NCBI GenBank assembly: GCA_029448655.1
Contig: JACCLO010000001.1
Coordinates: 3,720,001-3,784,000, forward strand
DNA from: Wolfiporia cocos
Taxonomy: Eukaryota > Basidiomycota > Agaricomycetes > Polyporales > Phaeolaceae
Direction of reading: 5' to 3'
Length of the DNA stretch: 64,000 nt
Both the position numbers and the translations under genes were made by a program. Positions 1-9,095 of this stretch are shown here, piece by piece. The notes under the pieces were generated by a model that saw only the letters and a program-made list of their open reading frames with translations, was not told the origin of the DNA and ran no database searches. Within the stretch, counting starts at the first letter, position 1. Each line of letters begins with the position of its first letter.

Positions 1-3000
1 CCAACTTTGAAGCGTGAAATACTGGGTGGTAGGCCCTGTATTGCTCGTCCATGTGTACCCTAAAGGTGACCGGCGATAATTGTTCAATTATCTTAAATGG
101 TCCCAGATAGCGTGGACTAAGACTTCTTTCGGAGTCTTGCCAGCTACGGGCGTCAACGAGTACTTTATCGCCGACTTTAAACGGTACCGAGCGCTTATGT
201 TGATCGTAGTACCAAGACCAGCGTTCAGCAGCCAATTTCATAGCTGCTTTAGCTTGTTCTTGTGCTGACCATCTGGCGTAAGCAAATTGATTTAAGTCCG
301 AGTATTGCGTCGGCTTTAAATCCGTAGGTCCTGCATTGGGATGCCTTCCTAGTTCGACGAAGAATGGACTATTCTTGGTCGTCTCGCTAGCCGCGTTATT
401 GTACGCAAACTCTGCCGTGGGGAGGTAGAACACCCAGTTATCTTTTTGGATAACGTCGATGTAGCATCGTAGGTATTGTTCTAGAATTTGGTTAATTCTC
501 TCCGTTTGGCCGTCTGCTTGCGGGTGGTAGGCTGTCGTCATCGACCTCTGAATTCCCAATTGCTCGCACCATCCCTTGAATAACTCGGAAGAGAATTGCG
601 GTCCTCTGTCCGAAATGATTTGTTTTGGAAGCCCGTGATTCGGATAAATCCGGAGGTACAGGAGGTTCGCTAATTCCTTTGCCGAGATATTGTCTGACGT
701 GGGAATGAAGTGTGCGCGCTTGGTTAATCGGTCCACTACTACCATAATAGCAGTGAATTGTTTGAATTCGCCGCTGGGCGGTAAGTGAACGATGAAGTCG
801 ATTGTGATTGTGTCCCAAGGTGCTTCCGGTACTGGGAGCGGTTGCAGGGGTCCATACGGGGTCTGGTTGTGGTTCTTCATGCACTGGCATGTATCACAAC
901 CTTCCACGTATTGCTTCACCATCGTGGTCATTCCAGGCCACCAGTAATTACGTGATAGAAGTTCATAGGTCTTCCATCGTCCGAAGTGTCCGGCTGTTAC
1001 ATGGTCATGATGTAACTCCAGAATCTTCGTTCGTAATTCCTTAGGCTCTTTTGGAACGTACACTTTTCCTCGTCTGAGGAGTAATCCGGCCTCCATGTTC
1101 CATTCCTGGAGATCTTTACCGAATTCCTTGGGACCACTTTTCAGTAGTTCCTGGTAATCTTTGGTAATCTGATCGTCCATGAGGGCTTGTCGGATTTGTC
1201 TGAGAAGGTCCTCGTCGCCTGATTGTATCTCCTGCTGTGACGCTTCTAGCGCCCTAACCGTGAAGTATTCCGGTTTCAGCAAAATCTGATCGCGATTATC
1301 GAGTTCCACCCCCTCTTCATGGTCTGGCCTCCGTGACAGAGGATCAGCCATAAGCATTGTTTTACCGGGTTTGTGGCACATGGTGAAGTTGAACCTTGTC
1401 AGGTAAAGACTCCAGCGTGCCTGTCTCCGGGTTAGCCGTTGTGCCGATTTGAAATATGTCAGATTGAGATGATCCGACCATACTTCAAATTTGTGTGGGT
1501 GTCCTTCGAGGTAATGTCTCCATTCCTCTAGAGCACGGATGATTGCAAGCAACTCCTTATCGTAAATCTCATAGTTCCTTTCGGGTGCTGATAGAGATTT
1601 CGAGTAAAAGGCTACCGGGTGCCAGAGCTTATCCTCCGAAGAGTATTGTGATAGCACCGCACCAGTTGCGTAATCGGAAGAATCTGCTTCCACGTGGAAC
1701 GGGGAGTCCTGATCTGGGATCCGGAGTATTGGAGCCGATGTGAAAGCTTCCTTGAGCGTTTGGAAGGCTTCCGCTTGTTCGGGTCCCCAGTTCCACTGCG
1801 TGTTTTTCTTGGACAGTTCGGTTAACGGCTTAACCACTTTGGAGAAGTCCTTAATGAACCAACGGTAGTAGTTGGCGAAGCCAACAAAGGCCTGGACGTC
1901 CTTCACCTTGGCAGGTGTAGGCCAGTCCATTACGCCGGCTACCTTCTTAGGGTCCATTTCGACTTTTCCTTTGGAAATGATCATTCCCAGGTATTCAATA
2001 CTGCTTTGTTCGAAGAAGCACTTTTCAGGCTTCGCGAACAAGTCGTTGTCTTGCAAGATTTGTAATACTTGCTTGACGATACGACGGTGTTCCAACAGGT
2101 CGTTTCCGAACACAAGGATGTCGTCTAGGTAGACAATGACCTTTCCTTCTCTGATAAGGTCACCTAGGATATCGTTCATCATGTGTTGGAACGTGCTGGG
2201 TGCATTACAAAAACCGAAGTACATGACTACAGCTTCGTAAAGGCCGTTAGGCGTAATGAATGCGGTCTTCCATTCATCTCCCTCCTTGATTCTTACGTTG
2301 TTGTAACCCCAACGCAAGTCGAGCTTCGTAAATATCGAAGCCTGGCTAAGCTTATCGATAAGCTCGTCTATGCGTGGGAGAGGGTACCTATTTTTAATGG
2401 TCAAGTCGTTTACTTTCCGGTAATCGACTACCATTCGGGCTCCGCCGTCTTTTTTAGGGACGAAGAAGACCGGGCTCGCGATCGGGGATTTCGAGTGTCG
2501 GATGTAGCCCTTCCGTAACTCTTCCTGAATCCACTGATCTAGCGAGTTCGCCTCCTGAGGAGACATCTTGTATGCCTTACTCGGGGGCGGTAGCACCGCG
2601 TCATCGGGAAAGTCGATGGCGTGGTCGTATGGTTTCCGCTCGGGCATCCTTTCGGATGCGCGTTGAGAAAATACCGTGGGACCAAACTCCTGGTATTCCT
2701 CCGGAACCAAGGATTTCCATTTCTGGAGATCCGCATCTGTCAGGAATTCATCGTCCGACTTCTCCGTTATCGACTGAATGGCGTCGATAAGGAGTTCCAT
2801 TCCTTCGTCAAGGGTGTTCACCCAAGCGACAAAGGGATTCTCAGGCTCCTCTAAGCCGAGAAAATCTATTGGAAAGTCGTTGATGATCTGATAGATGTTG
2901 CGGGGTTCGATTTCGTCTTCTTCCTCAGAAATCGAAACCCGTTTGCCATGTTTGCATTTTTCCGTACACCGATATGTGAAGGTTCCTTCCGGCCAATTGA

Positions 3001-3361
3001 AGTCCGGGTTGTGTTTCAGGAACCAGTCATATCCAAGGATCACATCCGCATTCTGTACGTCCATTACGTACAAGAATTCGGTGGACTTGTGTTCCTCGTG
3101 CACCATATAAGCTTTTACTGCCATATTGATATTACCGGCGGTATTAGAGGTACCGTCGGCGTTACGAATCTCGAGGGGCGAAGGTAGTTTCTGAGTGACT
3201 AACTTCTCCTCATGGACGAGTTTCTTATCGATGACGCTTATTGATGCACCGGTGTCGATCAATGCCATGGCGTTAATTTTCTTTCCGTATACCCACAATT
3301 CTACTTCGATGGAAAATGATTTATTGTCGTCTCGAGAATCATTTCCGTGTACATTATACAA
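1..3361 (-). CDS. pol: Pol polyprotein of left family-A element (partial): PR-RT-RNaseH-IN
   Basis: This is the inverted counterpart of the Pol at 17043-21272, truncated by the window edge at about the GPY module after integrase. It supplies aspartic protease, reverse transcriptase, RNase H and integrase for cytoplasmic particle assembly, cDNA synthesis and integration. The stretch 1543-3360 gives the same translation as the right copy; nearer the window edge there are scattered substitutions, many silent. There is no ATG near the start of the open frame: it opens after an in-frame stop and the first Met lies just before the protease motif ALIDTGAS. Pol therefore probably depends on recoding, splicing or internal initiation after gag. 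A copy of the 3' polypurine tract lies at 1308-1318. Confidence 0.9.
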   Translation of the reverse strand, partial: MYNVHGNDSRDDNKSFSIEVELWVYGKKINAMALIDTGASISVIDKKLVHEEKLVTQKLPSPLEIRNADGTSNTAGNINMAVKAYMVHEEHKSTEFLYVMDVQNADVILGYDWFLKHNPDFNWPEGTFTYRCTEKCKHGKRVSISEEEDEIEPRNIYQIINDFPIDFLGLEEPENPFVAWVNTLDEGMELLIDAIQSITEKSDDEFLTDADLQKWKSLVPEEYQEFGPTVFSQRASERMPERKPYDHAIDFPDDAVLPPPSKAYKMSPQEANSLDQWIQEELRKGYIRHSKSPIASPVFFVPKKDGGARMVVDYRKVNDLTIKNRYPLPRIDELIDKLSQASIFTKLDLRWGYNNVRIKEGDEWKTAFITPNGLYEAVVMYFGFCNAPSTFQHMMNDILGDLIREGKVIVYLDDILVFGNDLLEHRRIVKQVLQILQDNDLFAKPEKCFFEQSSIEYLGMIISKGKVEMDPKKVAGVMDWPTPAKVKDVQAFVGFANYYRWFIKDFSKVVKPLTELSKKNTQWNWGPEQAEAFQTLKEAFTSAPILRIPDQDSPFHVEADSSDYATGAVLSQYSSEDKLWHPVAFYSKSLSAPERNYEIYDKELLAIIRALEEWRHYLEGHPHKFEVWSDHLNLTYFKSAQRLTRRQARWSLYLTRFNFTMCHKPGKTMLMADPLSRRPDHEEGVELDNRDQILLKPEYFTVRALEASQQEIQSGDEDLLRQIRQALMDDQITKDYQELLKSGPKEFGKDLQEWNMEAGLLLRRGKVYVPKEPKELRTKILELHHDHVTAGHFGRWKTYELLSRNYWWPGMTTMVKQYVEGCDTCQCMKNHNQTPYGPLQPLPVPEAPWDTITIDFIVHLPPSGEFKQFTAIMVVVDRLTKRAHFIPTSDNISAKELANLLYLRIYPNHGLPKQIISDRGPQFSSELFKGWCEQLGIQRSMTTAYHPQADGQTERINQILEQYLRCYIDVIQKDNWVFYLPTAEFAYNNAASETTKNSPFFVELGRHPNAGPTDLKPTQYSDLNQFAYARWSAQEQAKAAMKLAAERWSWYYDQHKRSVPFKVGDKVLVDARSWQDSERSLSPRYLGPFKIIEQLSPVTFRVHMDEQYRAYHPVFHASKL

Positions 3362-3373
3362 AGTAAAAAAACT

Positions 3374-3609
3374 TCAACGCGGTGGGGTCAGGATGAAAAT
3401 ATTGTACAGGAGGGGCACGTGTAGCTAGTGTCCTTGTCCTCCGGGCAAAGTTTGTTGCCGAGTTGCCGAATATACCGAGATGGGATACCGAGTGACGTAC
3501 GACCGCCTTATCTTCCCACAAGATAAGGGGTCTCTGTGAAGCCTCTTCGTAGAGGTGCGCTTCTTCAGGGCGCTGTACACTCCCAGCCGCTGCGGGGCTG
3601 GTGTGTTCT
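3374..3609 (-). promoter_or_regulatory. Structured gag-pol spacer of left family-A element
   Basis: About 235 nt separate the gag stop from the open pol frame. The segment matches 16795-17030 of the other copy, including a perfect 9-bp stem (CCTTATCTT / AAGATAAGG on the sense strand) and a small stem CCTCT-ACGA-AGAGG. The -1 frame is open directly after gag but meets a TAG and then a TGA before pol, so a simple frameshift at the end of gag would not reach pol. Its role in Pol expression is inferred. Confidence 0.55.
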
Positions 3610-5589
3610 TCACAGAACGTCTTCGAGACGTGTGGTTGGGGCGAGGGGAACCGAGATGGTCCCGACATTGGCGACGGTGGTGGCGGGGGCCGAGGGTCCT
3701 GCTGAGCTTGAGTCAGCTGTCACTTCTTCCCAGATCGTTCGGGCACGATACGTCTTGCCATCCGCGGGGGGCGCCGAGTACGGCTTCTTGCCAGAAGCCT
3801 GTCCCTTTCCACTACCCGAAGGAGCAGCCGTGGTCTTTCCAGACGCGGCGGCTGCATCCTTCGCCCTTTGTTGTTCGGCCCGCTGAGCGGCAGGCACGAA
3901 CGTTCCCGCAGCCTTGTCCACGGCAAGCTTAGGACACTTGTTGAAATAGTGTCCCATCTGCTTGCAGTAGGTGCAGACGGCGTTGGCGGTGTCGGCGGGG
4001 GCTTTGGTGGGCGCCTTTCCCTTATCCTTCTTTTTCTCCGACTTCTTTGCAGAAGCGGAGGACGTCTCCTTCTTTTCGGCAGGGGCCGAGTCCTTCTTGC
4101 CGGCCTTCTCGAAGATCGAACCCTTGATCTTGTCTGGATAGGATGTTTGGTACATTTCCAGGGCAAAGTCGATGAGAGGTTCGATGTCGGTCGGGGCCTT
4201 GAAGAACGGGGTCTTGCCGAGGACGTTTAAGGTGTCCTTAACCTTTTTTGGGAGAGTCTCGGTGAATTCCCACACCAGAGTCTCATTGGCGGTTTCAGAA
4301 AGACGGCCGAGGGTGCGGAACCGTTCGCAGTAATTGAAGTAGTTCGATTCTGCCAGTTCCTTGCCCTTCGTGCCGTAGTAGCCGCGAATTTCCTTCTTGG
4401 CTATCTCCTTATCCGTCATCTTTCCATATTGCACCATTACTGACTTGGTGAAGTCCTCCCAGGTGCCGAGAGGTTCACCGTTTCCTGCCTTCTTGATGAG
4501 AGGCGAGAAAAATTTGTATGCGTCCCCTGTGACGCGGAAGAGGGCCGTGGTGATACGGTCATGGTCATCGTAGACCCTGAGCGTACTGAAGTACAGGCCC
4601 ATCTTCTCCACCCATTCCTGCGCAGTCACCTTTCCAGATGACCCAGAGAATTTGGGGGGAGGGGGAATTTTCAGGTTTTGAGGCAGACCTGGAATCTGCG
4701 GGGCGACGGCTGCTGCAGCAGCGGCTGCAGCTTGTGCGGTGGCGGCGGCCTCGGCTGCACGGGTTCGAGCAGTGTTGGGGGCCGGTGCGGGTTCTTCCGG
4801 GGGCGTGCGGGCCCCGGGAGGGTTGGGAACGGAGGGATTCTTGCGACTCCTCCGAAGTTCTTCCTCAACCTTCTCCATGCGCTCGGCGAATGCATCCTCG
4901 AGGTCGTCGAGCCGAGACCGGTAATCCTTCCGGAGTTCTTTCTCCATTTCGGAGAACTTGGCGGTGTATTCCTGCCGGAGTTCCTTGCCAAGGTCCACCA
5001 AAGTGGACACAACCTCGTTGCGGACTGAATTGACCGCTTCGTGTAGCTCGTCTTGGGCCATTTGTTCGATTGCCCTGGATTGCCCAGCCAGGGAGTCGAT
5101 TCTGCCATGGATTCGCTCCAGGCGGGCGTACACCATCCGGCCGAGGGTGTTCACCTTGTCGTGGGTGATTGCCGCACTTCGTTGTACGGCGGCATCGAGG
5201 ATTGCCCCATGCAGGGGTGCATCCACCTTGTGGTGATCCTCCTCTGGGAGGTACAACTTGAGGCCTGTTTCGACCTGGTCGTTGGTTCGGCGTTCTGGAC
5301 CCGAAAACTCTATTTCTAGGTTTGTGACGGGCCCAATCGGACGGGTGTAGCGAGCCGGGGGGTATCCGGGGATAGGTGTGCCCGGACGCGTTCCCATGGG
5401 GTTGGATGGGGAGTCCCTTTGCGGGGGAACCTCCTCAACTTCATCCTCTTCCTCTTCCTCGCTTAGGTGGTCCAGGGTTACCAGGGGTTGAGTCCCTGAG
5501 GGCCCTGCTACTGGCGTCACCGGTCCTTCCGATCGGAGGCGCATGCGACGAGGGGCGAGGGGGGTGCTAACGGAGGAGGTGGAAGACAT
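3610..5589 (-). CDS. gag: Gag polyprotein of left family-A element
   Basis: A 659-residue structural protein expected to form the virus-like particle and package element RNA. The N-terminus is low-complexity with an acidic stretch (about residues 40-55). The middle is rich in charged helix and probably coiled coil, followed by a Pro/Ala-rich linker. A Retrotrans_gag-like capsid domain spans about residues 330-500. A Lys-rich tail carries one classic CCHC knuckle, C-x2-C-x4-H-x4-C, in CTYCKQMGHYFNKC. The start is the Met of MSSTSS, which matches the internal Met of the right copy. The two Gags differ by scattered substitutions in the N-terminal half and are almost identical in the C-terminal part. 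Gag lies about 150 nt downstream of ORF-A. Confidence 0.92.
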   Translation of the reverse strand: MSSTSSVSTPLAPRRMRLRSEGPVTPVAGPSGTQPLVTLDHLSEEEEEDEVEEVPPQRDSPSNPMGTRPGTPIPGYPPARYTRPIGPVTNLEIEFSGPERRTNDQVETGLKLYLPEEDHHKVDAPLHGAILDAAVQRSAAITHDKVNTLGRMVYARLERIHGRIDSLAGQSRAIEQMAQDELHEAVNSVRNEVVSTLVDLGKELRQEYTAKFSEMEKELRKDYRSRLDDLEDAFAERMEKVEEELRRSRKNPSVPNPPGARTPPEEPAPAPNTARTRAAEAAATAQAAAAAAAAVAPQIPGLPQNLKIPPPPKFSGSSGKVTAQEWVEKMGLYFSTLRVYDDHDRITTALFRVTGDAYKFFSPLIKKAGNGEPLGTWEDFTKSVMVQYGKMTDKEIAKKEIRGYYGTKGKELAESNYFNYCERFRTLGRLSETANETLVWEFTETLPKKVKDTLNVLGKTPFFKAPTDIEPLIDFALEMYQTSYPDKIKGSIFEKAGKKDSAPAEKKETSSASAKKSEKKKDKGKAPTKAPADTANAVCTYCKQMGHYFNKCPKLAVDKAAGTFVPAAQRAEQQRAKDAAAASGKTTAAPSGSGKGQASGKKPYSAPPADGKTYRARTIWEEVTADSSSAGPSAPATTVANVGTISVPLAPTTRLEDVL

Positions 5590-5735
5590 TTGTGAATACT
5601 GTTTATGACGAATGTTAGTTTCCGGTTACTCATTGTCTTAGATTCTTTAAGAAGGGATTTGGTTTGAAAGCTGCAACTTTCGTTATAGATCACACTCGCA
5701 CTCTATTTCAGAGTTAAAAGATGATAGTATTTCTA

Positions 5736-6659
5736 CTATACAATCGCGAGTATATCCTCTTCTACCGAAGTAGTTGAGGGCCCTGCCACCTTGTCAGGTG
5801 GTGTTACACCGAAGGCAAAAGTAGTTTGTAGCGCTACGCATTCTGCTACGATACGAGCCAAGTCCGTACGCCAATCCAAAAAGGAAATGTTGCCGAGTTG
5901 TTTGCAATACTTTTTCATAATTCTCCAGTCTCTATTGGTGATCCTCCCCCGTCTCGCTCTATCCTTTACGTTATCCACCAAGTCCTCTAATTCTACTACC
6001 ATAGTATGGAAACGCATGTCGTTTTCCATATGGAAGCCTGGGTAATTAGGGGGGTGGTTGGCGAGAGGAGTGAGACGAGTGAGAGTGCCTTCTAGCATGG
6101 GAATAACTTGTTCGCATGCTTGGAGAGGCTTCCTCTTCCCGAAGACGAGGGAAGGGTCGAGAATCTTGTGGTTGGTCGGAACGGGAGGTCCGGCCGCCGG
6201 GCTGGAGAGACGGAGGGCCAGTGAAGAAGCTGCTTGCTTGGCTTCCTTGGCGGCTTGTTTGGCGGCGATTCGCTTATTCAGCTTATCGCGGGCGAGCTTG
6301 AGCTTGTTGAGTTCGCGGAGTTCGATGAGGTTCTCCATGGCGGTAATGGAAGCGGCTAGCTTCTCTTCCTCTGTCCAGATACGCTTGGCAAGTGGAACTG
6401 GCTTGGGGGGTCGAGGAGCGGGTTTCCCAGCCTCAGCGATGTGCTTTGGCATGTGGACGGGAATCTCCCAAAGATGGAGCTTCCCGGTGTAGTCTTCCTT
6501 TACAGGAAGCGTGTAGGTAACGTCCTCTGCCCGAGGAATGTCAGCGGTGTCGATGCGGCTGAGAAGTGACCGCTTCGCCGGCTTAACGTAAGGGGCAGTG
6601 GAGGAGCCACGGGTGCGACGGGTAACGCGGGGCATGATTCTAGAAAGTGCAGCCTTCAT
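5736..6659 (-). CDS. ORF-A, pre-gag accessory protein (left family-A element)
   Basis: A 307-residue protein of unknown function between leader and gag. The N-terminus is basic (PRVTRRTRGS), followed by a short motif ending LHLWEIP, a Pro-rich region, a Lys/Ala-rich helix that is probably coiled coil (about residues 95-145), and a C-terminal helical domain (about 180-290) with a conserved pattern of charged and aromatic residues. It differs from the right copy (13739-14662) at only a few residues, which suggests coding constraint or recent duplication. The same architecture occurs in ORF-A proteins at 55060-56019 and 59638-60453, and the C-terminal domain at 9096-10217. It matches no retrotransposon protein I can name. 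RNA binding or a particle accessory role is only inference. Confidence 0.85.
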   Translation of the reverse strand: MKAALSRIMPRVTRRTRGSSTAPYVKPAKRSLLSRIDTADIPRAEDVTYTLPVKEDYTGKLHLWEIPVHMPKHIAEAGKPAPRPPKPVPLAKRIWTEEEKLAASITAMENLIELRELNKLKLARDKLNKRIAAKQAAKEAKQAASSLALRLSSPAAGPPVPTNHKILDPSLVFGKRKPLQACEQVIPMLEGTLTRLTPLANHPPNYPGFHMENDMRFHTMVVELEDLVDNVKDRARRGRITNRDWRIMKKYCKQLGNISFLDWRTDLARIVAECVALQTTFAFGVTPPDKVAGPSTTSVEEDILAIV

Positions 6660-7677
6660 GAGAAACGAAGTTTCCCAGTGATACGTCCAAGAACAGGAAT
6701 AGAAGGGATTATGTAAGGTAGGGTAGTGGACTCCTTTTCAGGAGCAAAGAAGGTGTACTACGGGGCATAATTACTCTTATGTTGCGTGCAAACCCTGTGC
6801 CGAGACGGCGCGGATATTCGCATGACCCTAACGGTCAGAGGCGCCGACTCCAGGGGTAGAGTTGCTGACTGCCAGGCCGGTTCCTGGGTCAGATGATTGG
6901 GATTCGGATACACGACATCGCCCAGGAGGGACGATGCCGGAAAGTGGCTGGGATTTTACATCCCTTAGCCTGTCCATGCTTCAACAATGAGGTTGCCATC
7001 TGTAGCCACATGGGTGTCACATCAGGGCTAAAAAACCACTGTCGATCTAAGATCGCGAGACAGCAGCGCTCCACATCCCGAAGGAGTGGGCCACGCGCTT
7101 CTCTTCCAATGGGGCCCCAAATCCGTTTGACCCATGCTCGCACGCCGAGCTGCCCGGAGGACTTATGCTATTGGCTACCGTGAGTGACCTATGGCAGGGT
7201 GATTTTTTACGTCACCCCCCTCACTGCTTTTCCCATAACGGGTTCAAAGCAGGTCCCTTACGCCTGGGAGGCGGCTTTGAAAAATTGCCATGCCATCATA
7301 ATGATGACCCTGTGGATAGTGATGGGGCGCTGAACAACGCTTGCCATGACAGGGGGTTGGGCGCACACAGGCAGACCGTCCCCTTTTCTCCACAGGCGGG
7401 TCTTAACCGCGCATAGTCCAAGCTTGTCAGCGAGGACCATGTCTCCTTGACCCTGGAGTCCGGGTCAGGTAGGCCTCCTGCCTAAAAAGGCGGTGTGGCT
7501 TCCCTGGTTGCCAATCCTCTGCCGAGGATGGCGATGTATCCCCCAGATCTCAACTATCACCCCAAACTCTTTGTCAAGAGTAGGGATGTGCGCAGCAACG
7601 AGCAATAGCCCCTGTAGGATAGAAACCCAGACCCAAGCGCAAGCGCAAGGGCGGGGGTGGGGGGAGATTTGTTCTTA
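6660..7677 (-). other. Untranslated leader of left family-A element
   Basis: About 1 kb without a credible gene between 5' LTR and ORF-A, nearly identical to 12720-13738. It contains a G/C-rich segment (about 7350-7405) also present at about 30248-30305 in the leader of another family. Leaders of LTR elements normally hold the primer-binding site and packaging signals; I could not assign a tRNA primer by eye. A hairpin with a GAAA loop and CTCCT/AGGAG stem lies near 6737-6750. Confidence 0.6.
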
Positions 7678-8414
7678 TGACACAGACTAGACTGTGGGAC
7701 TCACACTATAACCTTATAAGCGACTTGAAGGAGTTGCTGGAGGTTGGTGAGGAGGCTAGTGGGCGCAAGCAGAGATGTTATGTAACTGTGCGAATGCAGA
7801 GAACAAATCTAAGGCTTATCGTAGCGATAGCCCTACTTATATACATGCATTGTTTGGTTACCAGTAAGGGAGCCAAACATGAAGATGGTCTGTGCGCAGA
7901 CGTAACTAATACAGCTAAGTCGTAAACTACAATAGACCATGTGTGCCGGTAATGGCCGCACCAGTAAGAACGTTTGTTTGGACCGTAGGTCCATGTTGTG
8001 GAAGTGGCTGTAACTACGTTAGTAAGCCATGCATGTGATTCTTATATTCCGGTATCGGGATATGAGTAATCGTAAGGTCATTGGCTTGTGATAACGAGCG
8101 GGCCGCTTATCCAATTGTACTGACATAGCCCGGTATCGGGATATGAGTAAGGCGCGTGGCACCGGAGGTTAGTCCGCTGAGTCATTGACGCGTACAAGCG
8201 TGTTATGTACGTGTTGTTATGACAAGTGGACGTATACCGCGTTGTGTACGTGTTGTTATGACAAGTGGACGTATACCGCGTTGTGTACGTGTTGTTTGGT
8301 TGCGTGTACGTGTAGACGGGCGCTTAGCAGCGTAAACGTCTACAAGGTCGTAGAAATACCAGATAAATAGGTAAAAATACGGGAAAAATAGTGGCATGTC
8401 CCAAATCTGTGACA
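7678..8414 (-). repeat. 5' LTR of left family-A element
   Basis: A 737-bp LTR reading TGTCACAGATTTGG at its start and ending CTAGTCTGTGTCA on the minus strand. It carries two tandem copies of a 39-bp unit (8203-8300 region). By eye I find no difference from the 3' LTR of the right element (21312-22048). It differs from the 5' LTR of the right element (12021-12719) at roughly 20 places and by one repeat unit. A TATATAAG box is present. The sense 5' flank is ATCGG. Confidence 0.93.
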
Positions 8415-8793
8415 CCGATTTGAAACGTTGGTCTAGCAGATTTTTCTGGTTTTGGGCACTCTCGTTTGTTATGTTGGGAGCGTTAGCTACGTTGATCGAG
8501 ATCGAGTTGTAGATAAGATTTATGGTATCTACAAGGTCCCCATACGATTCTTCGGGGATTCCTTCGAAGAGTCGGTTTCCCACATCAGCCGGCATTTTAT
8601 AATCGTCGGCTAGCTGATGTTCGTATGGTAAGGCTCGGTAGGTGCCGTATTGCAGGGGTAGGACGGATTCGGACGTCTCCTTGTCAGGAGCGTTCCCAAA
8701 AACTGATGCAATGGTATGCATTATGTTGAGTTTCGGGGAGTCGTTGATGGACTCGGTGCGCGCGGAGAAAGACGTGTCGGAGTTGTTGGACAT
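8415..8793 (-). pseudogene. N-terminal half of family-B gag, cut by family-A insertion
   Basis: About 126 codons starting MSNNSDTSF on the minus strand and reading straight into the family-A LTR at 8414. The last native codons are LLDQRFKS. The remainder of the gene is at 22054-23099 on the other strand; the frames join exactly when one copy of the ATCGG target duplication is removed. The segment is homologous to the first part of the family-C Gag (54879 downward): both have a GxP motif followed by a long amphipathic helix ending in LDQRFKSV / LDSRFAKV. A hairpin with a GACA loop lies at 8677-8690. Confidence 0.88.
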
Positions 8794-9095
8794 GTCTAAA
8801 GGAGGGGCAATGTTTGTTATCTCTGGATTGTTTGTGACGATGGGTTCCTAAAAAGACCTAAAGAAAACCTAAAAGAAAGTATCTTCGGTAGTAGCCGTTT
8901 TTGAATGTCGTGTTTGATGCCATCTGGGACCTTGTCAGGTCGTGTATCCAATGTTGGAGTTTTAATTAAAAACTCGTTAAGACCCTTGTCAGGTGTCTTA
9001 TTTCGAGATTCCTAAAAGGGAATCTTATGGACTGGTTTTTGTTGCTATCGGTCTTATGATCGCGGATGAAGACGATAGGTATTGTGTGCTACATG
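8794..9095 (-). other. Spacer between family-B ORF-A and gag with hairpins
   Basis: About 300 bp with no gene. It holds two hairpins with the sense loop GACA (8928-8941, perfect 5-bp stem; about 8981-8997, broken stem) and a third inverted repeat at about 9006-9025 with a GATTCC/GGAATC stem. Equivalent hairpin clusters occur at the same place in families C (54951-55048) and D (60462-60550). Confidence 0.6.

Larger units (their letters stand above)
1..8414 (-). mobile_element. Family-A Ty3/Gypsy element, left copy (3' end outside window)
   Basis: Read on the minus strand the order is LTR (8414-7678), leader, ORF-A, gag, pol; the end of pol and the 3' LTR lie beyond position 1. It is an inverted copy of 12021-20403, with mirrored coordinates summing to about 20404. 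The 5' LTR is flanked on the sense strand by ATCGG, which matches the outer flank of the 3' LTR of the right copy (22049-22053) and not any flank seen here. The left copy is therefore probably a chimera of two original insertions or a misassembly. ORF-A and gag are intact, and I see no break in the part of pol that is present. Confidence 0.93.

Noticed and set aside
8203..8414. Extension of the gag-like minus-strand ORF into the LTR
   Set aside because: The 70 codons after LLDQRFKS are translated LTR sequence including the 39-bp repeat; the same peptide appears at other family-A LTRs. The native gene stops being read at 8414.
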